Shown in pieces: positions 50,101 through 61,869 of a stretch of 64,000 nucleotides of DNA. Origin of the DNA: Lanius collurio (Eukaryota; Chordata; Aves; Passeriformes; Laniidae); NCBI GenBank assembly GCA_020086605.1, contig JACBWW010000028.1, positions 10,007,953-10,071,952 on the forward strand. Reading direction: 5' to 3'. The notes beneath the pieces are model-generated. The model was not told the DNA's origin, made no database searches, and was given only the letters and a program-made list of their open reading frames with translations. Every line of letters starts with the position of its first letter. The first letter of the stretch is position 1. The position numbers and the translations under genes were made by a program.

Positions 50101-53054
50101 ACATATCAAACACAGTCTAGGCTAAAAGTTCAAAAGTTGAAGATAGCCTGCTTTGGCAAGAGTGATAGTGATGAGCATTAGTTGTTGTAACATGATTTTT
50201 CTGTAAAGAGGCTGTAGTCCCCACAGGTCTTCTGCAAAACTTATGTTCTGATTAAAAACCTGGGATCACCTGTACTCCATCCTGCAAAACCCAAGGCAAA
50301 CACTTCAAACTTTACATGTCCACATGCAGATCCATGTAACTGGGAAAGCTCCTAATATTAACCATGTATATGCTTTAATCCAGTTTTATGGGTACATTTA
50401 CCCTTTGGGTCACGTCCAAGACATCCTTCCCCAAATCCCACACTGGCTCTTAAAGACTTTTCCTCTTTATCCTAGGCAGCCTGGAGCTTTATCTGGTTGT
50501 ATGTATGGCTGACATCTGCTCAGAAGGATCCTGATCAATAGCAAGTCAATGAGCTAAAGTTCTGAAAAACACAGAAAGAAGCTGCTGGTTTTCAGTTAGC
50601 TTGCAACATCAGCAGTCTTTTCCCATTCCTCTAACACTCAGCGATTTATGGTCAACTACTTCAGAATCTCCATCTGAAGACAAACTCTGATAGTGGGCTA
50701 GTGTGGGATACAAGACTTCTCTACCAGTCTGTGAGAGGGAATGTGGGCAGGTTGTTCATCACTGCCCTGTTGTCAGTGACAAACCTTTAATCTGTAATTT
50801 GACTCAAATTTATTTTCTTCATTGTTGTTTGGATAAATTTTTCTCTTTGAAGAAATTAAGTTCATTTGAAGGATTAGCAAATCTTTTGATTCAGCATAGC
50901 TCAATTTAGAGTCACACATGCAAAATCAGGAAAACCTCCTGTGTCTGCATTTTGGATACTACTGCACAGTTTGAAGATAAAATTTTAGGACCACTTAAGA
51001 TGAAAAAGAAAAAGGGACTGGACAAAACAGATGAAAGCTGCAGATAGGATGGACCACTAGTTTTGTGGTAAAGGAAATAGTATATATCCAGTACTTACTT
51101 TTGATTGGAGCTTCCTCTGTTAACATCCAGCTGCCTCAGGAAATTTTTATTGATCTGTATATTTCCACTGTCAAAGTGCTGAGCACAAAAAAAGCCTTAT
51201 ATGTGCTTATATAGTGCTACCAACAGGGAGCGTGATGAGTGATGCCCACTCTCTGCTCTGCTGGGCACTGGCTCTTCAGAAACTTTTATTAGGAGATAAT
51301 CTGTAGCCCAGCTCCATGGTGGTTTCAAGCCTAGATGGCAAATTTTTATTTCACTATACTTTCTGGCAGTTATTGTATTTCTTGTGCAGCACTCTGGGAC
51401 CTTGTGTGAAGGGCACTATATAAGTATAGGGATTGGATTGGCTGAGTAATTCTTTTTGACTTCATCAGGCTGTTAATCCTGCATGCCTGTGGTGATAAAC
51501 CCAGAAAATCCCAGATAATCCAATATAATATTCAGGAAGGGCTGGAAACAGCTATAAATACATATCAAACTGTCAGAAACCATTACCATTTAGACTACTC
51601 TGCCGTCCTTTCCAAATTACATTAGAATATCCAGGCTTGACTTCAACTCTTCTCCCCCACACCTCCTTTCTTCCCTGTTAATTACAGGGTGCTGCCTGTA
51701 TCTTAGCTTGGTGGCATAATAATGCCTGTTTCCTGCACACCTACTTTTTACTACAGTTCTGTGTTTACCCTGGTCCCCCTTCCATATGACTCACAGGCAC
51801 AGTGAGTAGCTGTAGTTCTGTACATAAACAAACAATTTTTGGCAGTTTTCAAAACTAAAGCATTCTACTGCCAAAAAGCTTCTGTTTACCACACAGAACA
51901 AATGTTGTTACTACTGCAGTTCCAAAACTGCATCTTAAAAACATCCTTTCATAAAAATGTTGTGGTAGTCTTAATGTCTAATTAGATATACAACAAAATA
52001 ACACAACAGGTTTTTCTCTTTTTTTTTTAAATTTTATGGTAGCCAAAGATAAATAACAGTTTAGCATCTGCATTGTTCCACAGGAACACTGTACTGAATA
52101 AAATTATAAATATCACAAAAGTGTTAGTTCTCTTGAGAAGGTGAAAAACCCATATTCCCTCCAAACTGCCCACCTGTCCTTCCCCTCACCTTATAAGGGG
52201 GGAATAGTCATCAATACTAGAAAGAATATATCTTACAACCACCTTTGCTGGGTAATTACACCAGTGTAGATTGGGGATGCCTTTGCTTGGATCAGTGGAA
52301 AACCTCTGAAAAGAGATTAAACACTTTTCTCAGAAATATATAAGTGCATGATGCCATTGTTTTCAGTGATGTTTTTTTCACTTGGCTATATATAAGAGGG
52401 TTCAGGCAGGTACTCAGAGAGAAAAACTGCAACCTAAACACTGCACACCAGAAGTTTTTGAAAGAGATCAGCTCTTGGAACATGGGCCTGTTCTAAAACC
52501 TTTTGACCCTGTTCTTACAACTGAATGAAGTTCAGATTTTAGTCACACTCTACTGGGGAGTGCATGTCTTATCTGCTTTCTGTCTGGAAACTTTCTGCAG
52601 CTTGTTGAGAAATAAAACAGTGGCTAGATATTTCCTGCCTCCTAACATAAAATATTTCTATAACACTTTACTTGCAAGTGTCTCACTGTCACTGCTGCAC
52701 TGTATTTCATGTCTTCATTCTTCCAACACCGAGCCCGCTTAATTGGACATGTATTAAAAAGACCTTTATCCCTGAACAGGCTAAAGTGAGCCCTAGCTGC
52801 AATTAAATTTCTGCTGGTGGAGTCCTCTGGTGGTGAATCCTCTTCGCCTGCATGAAGAGCAGCTCACTCACAGGCAGGTTCTTTCCTTCCCTTCCCTTCA
52901 CCAGCTACAGCCTCTCTCTTCCTGTTCTTTCATTCTGTCTATAAAACATTTTACTTGAACACTGAAGACACATCAGACAGAAACCGTCAGCCTGCTCTTC
53001 TTTTGTTTTTCCAGAAAATGGGAATTTGACTCTTTAATGCACTAATGTTTGCAG
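47147..53054 (+). other. Intron 1 of the secreted-protein gene (5.9 kb)
   Basis: The intron begins GTAAGA and ends TTTGCAG. It is AT-rich and contains no further exon I could splice in frame. It holds a short TG/CA-rich tract around 48815-48842 and a possible ancient SINE-like tail near 51380-51430. I see nothing else recognisable. Confidence 0.6.
51190..51435 (+). mobile_element. Possible ancient SINE/LINE tail in intron 1
   Basis: The stretch AGCACTCTGGGACCTTGTGT followed by GAAGGGCACTATATAAGTA resembles the conserved 3' tail of very old amniote SINEs (AmnSINE-like, 'GCGCTTTGGGA...GGCGCTATATAA' type). The upstream 190 bases are not recognisable to me. It could also be chance. Confidence 0.35.
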
Positions 53055-53150
53055 ATGTTGCATTGAAGGACACTGTAATGCCATGTAGTGGAACTGATGG
53101 AAGCGTAGTGAGATACCTGGGATGCAGAGAGGAATATTGTGGGATTCAGT
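53055..53150 (+). CDS. Exon 2 of the secreted cysteine-rich protein
   Basis: This exon gives residues 36-67 and the first base of codon 68. It is 96 bases long and flanked by TTTGCAG and GTAAGT. Both ends are in phase 1, so it continues the frame from exon 1 and could be skipped without a frameshift. It carries cysteines 46, 59 and 64, and the codon split at its 3' junction makes cysteine 68 (spacing 12, 4 and 3). The segment GTDG after cysteine 46 superficially recalls a Kazal inhibitor, but the rest of that cysteine pattern is missing. An alternative acceptor 40 bases upstream (CAG ending at 53014) has a better pyrimidine tract, but from exon 1 it would create a stop codon at the junction, so I rejected it for the coding transcript. 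I do not recognise a domain from this exon alone. Confidence 0.68.
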
Positions 53151-53268
53151 GTAAGTCTTCCACTACCTCTAAACAGCATGTGAAAATACAAACTGGTGTT
53201 AATGCACTGATCATGACATCACTACCTCCCTGTTCCTCACCACTTTGAAACCACATCTGCTCTTGCAG

Positions 53269-53558
53269 GCAACAAGAAGGTATCACAGGAAAAGCCTGAC
53301 GTCTTGCAGGGAAAACACTGCACCTTGGAAACCATGACCATTTGCACCACTGCTGAAGTAAAAACCATTTCACAATATTTCATGATGGCATCTAAGTTGC
53401 TCCAAATGGTCCTTAAATATGAAGGCAGAGAGACGCAGGATGATAAAATAATATATGACAGTGGGCAAACTAAAGCCGAGATCCTGAGAAACTTTGATAC
53501 ACTTAAGTACTTAAGTGAACAGTGCTGCCTCTACCTACAGTCTCTATCAAATATGTGA
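53269..53558 (+). CDS. Exon 3 (terminal coding exon) of the secreted cysteine-rich protein, helical half
   Basis: This exon completes codon 68 (Cys) and gives residues 69-163, ending in TGA. The acceptor is CTCTTGCAG after a 118-base intron with a GTAAGT donor, a short intron of the kind common in birds. The product starts CNKK, has cysteines 85 and 93, then a helix-like run (ASKLLQMVLK, residues 108-117), an acidic-polar linker (119-135) and a second helix-like run ending in a CC pair (153-154) and LYLQSLSNM. From Cys93 to Cys153 is 60 residues. From memory, interleukin-7 has a comparable distance between its third and fifth cysteines, with an A-x-KL-x-Q-x-LK-like helix and a serine/glycine/threonine turn at similar places. 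That is suggestive only. The frame is open over 96 codons in AT-rich DNA, which supports real coding. Confidence 0.72.
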
Positions 53559-53845
53559 CTTCACATTCTGTGAGTGCAGAGAGCTAGGAGATTAATTAAT
53601 ATTTTCTTGCCCTGTGCAGGATGTAAAATAAGCCTTTTTAATTTAGAATGTTCTTACCTCAGAGTATCTGGGTTCCTACTGGTTGGTATCTCTGAAAAGA
53701 CTGTATGAAGTATGAAAATTACTTAAATGTGAATCAAAAGACAAATTGTGGCTATGGCTGCCTAAAAGCTTTGCTGGTCCCTGGGCTAGCAAGTGTCATA
53801 TCCATTGGCATTTTGGAGTTAATTTCTGGAGTTTTATAAGATGAA

Positions 53846-53851
53846 AATAAA
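53846..53851 (+). terminator. Poly-A signal AATAAA of the secreted-protein gene
   Basis: This canonical hexamer lies about 290 bases after the TGA at 53556-53558. It is followed about 30-45 bases later by a GT-rich stretch (GTTTCCCGTG..., TTGCTTGTG), as expected of a cleavage and polyadenylation site. The 3' UTR would run from 53559 to about 53870. Confidence 0.6.
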
Positions 53852-53871
53852 GGAGATAAATCTTACTGAAA

Positions 53872-54767
53872 GGACTTGAAGTTTCCCGTGTTATATTTAA
53901 TGTTCGATTATTTTTGCTTGTGTATGTATTAAAGGCAGGGGGTGGTTACAGGCAAAGCAATGTGTTTATTTCTGATTCACAATTTAGACCTTCTCTTTCT
54001 CATGAAGATCAGAGCTGCGTATGTTTGCTTTTCAGACCATTGAAGTAGTATCAGACATTTTAGTTTTAAGTACACAAATGCATATTGGACCTTGAGTTCT
54101 TGAGCACCTGTCTATTTTAGCTCAACTCTCCCTCATCACACTCTATAAACAAAAGAGAGGATATTATTTCTTTCTTAAAGTTGAAGAATATGGATACAGA
54201 GATTCTCCTTCAAGAAGAAAATGATAGCTAGGGAATTACATTTTTTGTTACCAAAAACCTGTCAGCAGCCTGTTGCAGTGTAGATTAAGTATTGCACATC
54301 TTTTTTGCCAGTTCAGAGTAATTCAGTTTCCAATTCTGCCTTTCTACGGTTGGCAACTGCTCCTTGAATCAAAAAGATAAACCACATCAGAGTATGCGCT
54401 CAGACTGCTTTCTCTCCTAAAGATTCATTTCTTCCTTCAATTAAAAGTCGTCTTAAGTGAGAGCAAATAAAATTCTCTAGGTCTTATACAATTCAATATG
54501 GTAAGGAAATATTTACTACATTGTTTCCATTATTGGTTTAAGCACTGGTGTCCTATATTGTATATTGTGGAATTCAACAACTTTTTTCTGTCTATCAGAA
54601 GAGAAAACTGTCTCTTCCTTCCTAACCACAAACACATCAAAAGTGCATTAAACTAATTCATGCTACTATGTATGGGCTAGGAACTGGAAATAATTGTTTT
54701 CAACAGTGTGCTGATGACTTGGTGGATTTTGTGTGTGTATACATGAGTGTATTTGACTGTGAAACCT
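53872..54767. other. Unannotated sequence downstream of the gene
   Basis: AT-rich; I see nothing here before the CR1 end. Confidence 0.5.
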
Positions 54768-55740
54768 AGAATCACAGAATCATAGAATATCCTGAGCTGG
54801 AAGGGACCCATCAGGATCACTGAGTCCAGCTCCTGGTCCTGCACAGGACAATCCAAGAATTATAATATGTGCCTGAGAGCATTGTCCAAACACCTCTTTA
54901 GATCTGTCTGGCTTGGTGCTGTGACCACTTCCCTGGGAGCCTCTTCCAGTGCCCAGCCACCCCGTGGAGAAGAACTTTTTCCTAATATCCAACATAAACC
55001 TCTCCTGACACAACTTCAAGAGGTCCTCTTGGGTCCTGTCACTGCCACCACAGAGATCAGTGACTGCCCCTCCTCTTCCCCTCATGAGGAATTTGTGGAC
55101 TGCAGTGGGGTCTCCCCTCAGTCTCCTCTTCTCCAGGCTGAACCAATCAAATGACCTCAGTGTTCCTCATACAGCTTCACTTCAAGACCCTTCATCATCT
55201 TCATTACCCTCCAGTGAAAACTCTCTAAGAGCTTAATATCTTTCTTATACTGTGGCACCCAGACCTGCCCCCAGCACTCGAGGTGAGGCCGCCCCAGTGC
55301 AGAGCAGAGCGGGACAATCCCCTCCCTTGCCCGGCTGGTGATGCTGGGCCTGAGGCACCCCAGGACACGGGTGGCTCTCCTGGCTGCCAGGGCACTGCTG
55401 GCTCGTGTTCAGCTTGCCATTGGCCAGGACCCATAGGTCCCTTCCCACTGTGCTGTTTTTCAGCATTTCATTCCCCAGTCTGTCTGTACATCCTGGGTTG
55501 CCCCATCCCAGGTGCAGAATCTCCCCTGTGTTAAATGTCAGGTGCTTGGTGAGTGCCCAACCCTCTAATTTGTGGAAGTTGGTCTTCAGGTCCTGTCTTC
55601 ATTCAAGGAAGTCAACATCTTCTCTCAGTTTAGCTTACTCAGTACCCCTTCAGGTCCTGTGTTCAAGTCATTTATGAAGATGTTGAAGAGAACTGGGCTT
55701 AAAATGGAGCGCTGTAGAACCCTGCTGGTGGCACGTCACC
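54768..55740 (-). mobile_element. CR1 LINE 3' portion, antisense, about 1 kb
   Basis: The left end shows two terminal octamers in reverse (CACAGAAT CATAGAAT), followed by AGCTGGAAGGGACCCATCAG. Further on are CR1 3' UTR blocks (CTTCCAGTGCCCAGCCACCC; AAGAACTTTTTCCTAATATCC; GCTGGTGATGCTGGGCCTGAG) and the end of the reverse-transcriptase region near 55660-55735 (TTATGAAGATGTTGAAGAGAAC). The element is truncated at its 5' end. It starts about 900 bases beyond the poly-A signal of the secreted-protein gene. Confidence 0.9.
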
Positions 55741-56264
55741 AGCTTGATGTAACCCCATTTACAACAATGAATCCATTTTCTGTATCCCTATACATGCATA
55801 TGAAACTCAAAAATGTGTAAGAAGTCACAGAGGAAAATATTGTGATTTGCAGCTGATAGTGGTAGCTTAACATATAGAGTGCTGCTATTTCTAGAGACCA
55901 GATTAATTTTCCAGTCTGTCACCTGCCTGTTGCACACTTTTTCTGTGCTTGGAAGCAGGCTAGTGCAGAAAGATATGTCAGTTGCCTCTGAAGGATACCC
56001 TGGAATATACAGATTTTTATTTATTTTCTTCTCCTATTTCTTTTTTATTTCTTCTGCACTTGTTAGATTTCACAAAGAAATCTCACTATTCAGAGCAGTA
56101 AAATAAACCAACTGTTCAAAGTGAAGCCAACCATAGTATTTTTTGGAATGACTGAAAGTGTGAACAAAATCCAATTGTGTGAGCCAAGGTAAATTCAGGT
56201 GAGAGAGCAGCATACACAGAGACAAAGAATTGTTGATTTTTTTCAGTCCCAGGGACAAGATGCC

Positions 56265-56308
56265 TGCTCACCTTAAGCTTAAGCTCTGCTCACATTAAGC
56301 TTAAGCTG
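56265..56308. repeat. Two tandem copies of a 22-base unit
   Basis: TGCTCACCTTAAGCTTAAGC is repeated next to itself with one difference inside (CC/CA). Each unit contains the palindrome-rich TTAAGCTTAAGC. Confidence 0.8.
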
Positions 56309-58571
56309 ACTTTGCCTGGTGAAAAAAAGAGCTGAATAATATGTAAAATAATTTGAGAGCACAAAAAAGATAAAATCAGTGCGGTCCCTTGCTTTAAACC
56401 AGAGGCAGAACTATGAGCATCCACTCTGTTGCACCCATGAAAAGATGTGCCTGAGCTGTGGGGGGAAGAGCAAAGCCTCAGGCACACTAAGTTCAGTGGG
56501 CACTCCTCTTGACAAGGTGGCTGCGAGGTGGCCAGAGGGATTGCAGGGAAGTGCTGAGCTATGCCATCCTACATGCCTCCACCTGAAGCTGGACACACCT
56601 TCATCCCAGAATCAGCAGCAGGGGGGCAAGAAGGATGCCTCAGGAACAAGCAGTGTCTGCTGACAAATTGTAGATACAATTTCCCATGCCTAGTGGTGCT
56701 CCTCATGCCTTTTCTTGGTCTTAAAATCAAGAATCAAGCATGATTAGAAGGCAAAAAGGGGTCTAAGGGTTTTTACCTCAGTATTTGTTTTAGGGATCTT
56801 TAGGTGCACCACGTCCAGGTGGGATGTACCAAAATGCACACGTCAATGCACACACACGATACATCTGGTATCACATTATAGGTCTTACTAATTAGCATAT
56901 CTATCAAAGATTCCCCACTGAAAGGCTTGAGTGAACCCTCCACCCCAAGGAACCTCCCCCTGTATGGTTCTATCTTAGTTTTCAGAATGTGTTCTGGGGA
57001 GGACCTTGGGGTCTGGGGCTTCTAAGATGTTTAGTCTCCTAACTTAACAAAATAAGAAGGTAGGCTAAAACACACTAAGAATACAAAAAAGCTATAAAAG
57101 GTATCCTGTTATGTTTGTGCATGACTTACCCTTCTAGAGAAGCACTAGCTAAGGCAACAGGCCTTAAATTCTATTTTCAGTAGACAAAACAAACCATAGC
57201 AGAAGCTAGCTCACCTTGTGCACAAAGACTGTGTTTTTTTCCCTCTTGTCTCTAAGGGAATGATGTTAATGAATTTCCCTTGACTTTAGGACTGATTGCA
57301 CTGTTTTCTTGGAGAAAGACATACAAACGTTTAGAAAACATGAAAGATGCCTCTAGTTCTGCAGGATTAGTGGTACTCACAAAAACCTTCAGTTCTCCAG
57401 CTTCCAGAGAACAGTGTAATTAGCTGTGTAAAGAAATACATAATTTTTACTTAAGTTGCGCAGCTTCTCTCTGCTTTTGGATTTTTTTCATGTGTAAACA
57501 GGATTTATGAATTTTGTCTGTGAAGGTTCCCAGTAACTTCTTTACCTCAGTCATCAGTTTTAATCACATTTAACACAGATGTTGTAAGTCATTAAACCCC
57601 TACAGGTTTTGCAAAAATAGCTGCCTCATCGAGCACAGAAAAGCTGTAAATTCCTCCTTTTCAGGGGAAAGGCTAAAGTATGGAATAGTGTTTCCACAAA
57701 GGATGATACTAACAATATTTTAGACACAAAACTGTCTGACTACAACACAAAAATCTGAGGTCACAGAGGTATTCTGCACAGAGAGCTGCTTCCCAGGGTA
57801 TATTTTCTCCTTCCTCACAGAAGGAGATGACACAATAAAATGCAGCAACACCACTGCAGTTTTATCACAGCTCTTCAAATAGTAGTTGTTTTTCTTAGGG
57901 TCTGAAAAAAACCCCCAAACAACCAAACAACAAATTGGCTATTTATTGCTTAATAGCTATGAAGGAGCATGGGGTGTTTTTCCACTAGGATTTTGGAGAC
58001 AGCTCAGATATATGTCTTGAAGCTAAATTAAAAAAAAAAAAAAGAAAATATTTTTAGTTTGCATTTAGTTTCCCATTACATTGGGAAGCAGTAATGATGA
58101 TCTGCATTACGATTTTTGCACATGTTAATACTGCAAAATATGTTTAAATTCTCAGTTTAGAGAAAACCACCACTCAGTTTCGATTGACATCAACTTCTGG
58201 ACTAGTCCCTTTCTCCTCACTACTTGCCAGATCTCACAGATCTCCCACTTGTAAACTTTTACTCCATGGGGCTTGTAGACTGAAAATAAACTCAGTCAGA
58301 CTGCTCCCAAGCTCTCTGCTCCTTCATTGGCCAGACAAGAGAAACTGAAATCTCTCTCCCTCTTGAACAAAGGCAGCAAGATGCGCATGCCCCTACTCAA
58401 CATCAGGGTACATGAAAAGGTATCCTTTACCCATCCACCAAACTGGTGAAGTGCAATAACATAGAAAATGCAGTACTTCTGTGATCCAAATATTCTTATA
58501 TTTGCTACACTGGAAATAAAACTCTAACTGCTTTCCTTCTTACCAGCATCCCCATGCACTGTAACGCTTCC

Positions 58572-58590
58572 TTTTTTTTTTTTTTTTTTT
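58572..58590. repeat. T19 run
   Basis: Homopolymer of 19 T followed by AAATGGG. It could be a reversed poly-A tail, but I do not recognise an element to its right. Confidence 0.8.
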
Positions 58591-60434
58591 AAATGGGATT
58601 TACTTAGAACTGCTCTATTGTCACTATAATAACACTAATTTAATCAGCTTTTAAATAATATACAGATTATACCTAAATAATAATTAAATTATGTAGCTTA
58701 TAAATGTCTTTTTCCAGGAAATTGTGCAATGCAAATGTTAATTCTTCTCAATATGTATTCATAGCTGATAGATTGTATTTTTTTTCTACAGAATTTCATG
58801 AATCAATGTAATTTTTTTTTCTATTCCCCCTACTTTTTTTTTTTTTCCTTAAGTAAGAACATAACCTCATTGTGTTTTCTGGCTGGGTAGTCTAAGCACT
58901 TTGACATTTGACTGGAAACAACATAAATAAAAAATAATCTGTCTGTCTTTACAGAGGTTGCAAATTCTCTGGTATTCTGTGTTTGATGTAATACGTTCTT
59001 TCACTGTCTCCAGGATTTATTTACTTCTATTCCACTAATTCATATTCTTATTTTATTTGCTATGTTGGCCCTTTTTTAAGATTAACATAAGTTAAAGCAT
59101 TATAGTGAAAAAAATTAGTCAAACGTTCCTTCTAAAGCTTAGAGTATCAGGGTAAATATTTTCAACCCTTACATCTCTCTACAGGTATTGTCAAATTATT
59201 TACCCATTACCCATCACAATCAAAAAAAAATGCAAGTGATTTAATGTTGAAAGGGAAGAATTTTCACTGAGAATGAAGAGGAGAAAGAAATAAGACTGAT
59301 TTCTTCATAGTCTCAACATCTGGACAGAAAGTGATAACATCTCATCCCTCTGTTATGTTGTGGTATCTCTCAAAGTTTTCTTCCCTTTTTGATGGGATTT
59401 TCTAAACCTTCAACCCTTGCTACAGTCCCTCAGCTCATGCTATGGTTTGTTCATAGTCACCACTGTACTTTGGAATAGTTTGGAAACAGCGAACACATTC
59501 TGCAGTCCCATGAAGGACTGAGACCACGACAGAGGCGCTCACATGGGTACCAGTCTTGTAAGAGTTTCTTATGCCTTCAACCAGATGCATTACAGGGCCA
59601 TGAAGAGACTATGCGGTGTTTACTGAGTGGCAGATGGAAATACCAGTCAACAATTAGGCAGAAGGTCATAGGTGTGCTGTGACCTTCTGCAGCCATAACA
59701 AATCCAAGCCTGCTGCTAGATCCCTCAAAAAACCCCCAGACGTGGTTTACGACACAAGAACCCTCTCATCTGATACTTCCTGCCCAACACCAATCCACCT
59801 GGCTCAATCTCACGCTTCCTTTTCTCCTATGAACTCATCCATTCCTGGCACCCACTATTAGAAAGAACAGACTGAAATCTTCCATCTTCCGAACTAGACA
59901 GTCTATTCCTACTTAGAAAATACAGCAATTTTATTTATACACAGGCACGTAAACACAGATACACACATTTATGTGTATAGGAAAAGAGATATTTACCCGT
60001 TTGAGAACTGTTAGGTTTTTAAATGGAATTTCATATTGAAATCACTGTACAAATGGCATTTTTTTAGTTTATGAATACCCTGGGAAAATCAACAAGTTAA
60101 AACAAAGAAGTCTGAAATTTGACTCTAGGTATAAAATGGCTGTTCAAAGATAGAACACTTAAAATGACGTGCTACAAGTAGCAATATCAGATTTGAACAC
60201 ATGCCTGACCCCTGCTCTTTAAGTGTTCATGTTCTTCAAACAAGTTGCAGATGAAATTTTTCTAGCAGGGATCTCAATGCAAGCCTGTTGAACTAATCAG
60301 TCTTAAATCAACATAGTTTAACATTCGCTTAGTGACATAATTCTTAAGTAACATAAACTCTGTTAATGCAACTGCTTAGACTTCAGAAGTGGCACAATAT
60401 CATTTTGACAGACATTAGAAACCAGAAATATTTT

Positions 60435-60482
60435 TTGTTGTTGAAAGACTTTATTTCTTTGTTGTTGAAAGATTTTATTTCA
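60435..60482. repeat. Two tandem copies of a 24-base unit
   Basis: TTGTTGTTGAAAGACTTTAT plus TTCT, then the same unit with C to T and T to A changes. It is a simple local duplication. Confidence 0.85.
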
Positions 60483-61869
60483 GAAGCTCAAAGCTTCTCA
60501 AATTAGTTTTTTGATTCTCCATATAGTAGGCATTTATGGTGTTTTATTGACTAAAATGTACTCTTTACTGCCATTTCTATTTAGCTTGAAAACAGAAATC
60601 TAGGTTTCAGAAAATGGTGCTAATATATAGCATAACTAATGTATATTCACATTCATGCCACATTATCAAAACAAAACAAAACAAAAAAAAAGCTGCGCTC
60701 AGAGAATAAAAGCAAATCAGAATTTCATCTTCTTTAGTAACTCAGCTGAGTACATCAAGGCAGTCCTTGTGTGATAATAAGGTCACTAGAAGAATCATGT
60801 AAAAGAAAAGTTGAGGAAATTCAATTTAAAGAAAAAAGGTACTGGTAGAAAACAACTGTTGAGCACTGGTGAGTCCCACACTTCTTTTTTTTTGTATATC
60901 ATTGACACTTTTCACAAAAGCTATTGTGACTCAGAGGACAGAATTTTCACTCTAAAATATTCACCTCAGGGGGATTTTGGCAGGTGTAATGCATCTAAGT
61001 ACTTTTGTTGGTACTTAAAGAGCTGCTAAAGCAGGAAAAAAAAATCACTTTCAACACTTGGAAGGCCAGATGTGAGAAAAATTCAAATGGTGTAAAAAAA
61101 TGGCTGGAATCTATATGTGTGAATAGGGCTGAAACAATAATATTCAATGGGTACTAGCAGGACATTTTAGACAGTGTAAGAAAACATTTGTCACTTCATA
61201 GGCTGCCATAACCCTGTAACAGATTACTGACAAATAAAAACAACAAAAAAAATCTCATTGTCTTTAGGTGCTGTAATAATTAATAGATTTACAATGTGTT
61301 TAATTAATTTATTTTTTCCCTCTTGCCTTTAACTGAAAATATATTATTTTTCTTTCTTCTGTTGGCCCCTTAGGGTTAAACAAAATGTTTGCAACCTGAA
61401 GCAGCTGCATGGTAGAGTTGTGTTGACTTCTTTCATTGACTACAATACCAAAGAAAAAAGGCAAGGCTAAGAATTCCTGTTTCTGCTTGGTTAGAGGTTG
61501 GTACAGTTACAGGCCTGCTTACATTGTACCTCCATTGATGTTTGTTTGCTTTTGCTAGAGGTGTTTCTCTGGAAGGTTGGACACTCTGGTTACAGGAAGT
61601 TTAGTGAAAAAAGATCTGTACGTAACAGTCTCTGTGCAACCACACATAGAGGCTGAGGGGGTGCATTTGGCTCTGGAGTTACCAGGAATCACAACTAGAG
61701 AAGGTAGAAGTCCTTAATTTTTATTTGTTGTCTGAGGGGAATCTCTACCAAAGCTTCCTCTGTTAACAACAATGCAGATTCTGTAAGGAAGTGGCCTCTT
61801 TCACCACCTAAAGCCACTGTTACAACAATTGTTGTTTGGGTGATAAAGGCCTCCTTCATACTTTTTTAG

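Larger units (their letters stand above)
55741..61869. other. Unannotated AT-rich sequence with small tandem repeats
   Basis: A less AT-rich stretch at about 56390-57010 may be old retroviral or LTR sequence, judging by texture only. The rest holds homopolymer runs and the listed tandem duplications. No gene seen. Confidence 0.45.

Noticed and set aside
50703..50909. Possible extra cysteine-containing exon within intron 1
   Set aside because: No acceptor and donor pair keeps the phase-1 frame between exons 1 and 2.
52292..52483. Minus-strand frame with CLNPLIYS, like the seventh helix of a GPCR
   Set aside because: The sequence upstream on that strand has stops and no sixth-helix or loop features; the match is one short motif.
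53055..53150. Kazal-type inhibitor domain suggested by PC-SGTDG
   Set aside because: The remaining Kazal cysteine spacing and the conserved Tyr/Asn positions are absent.
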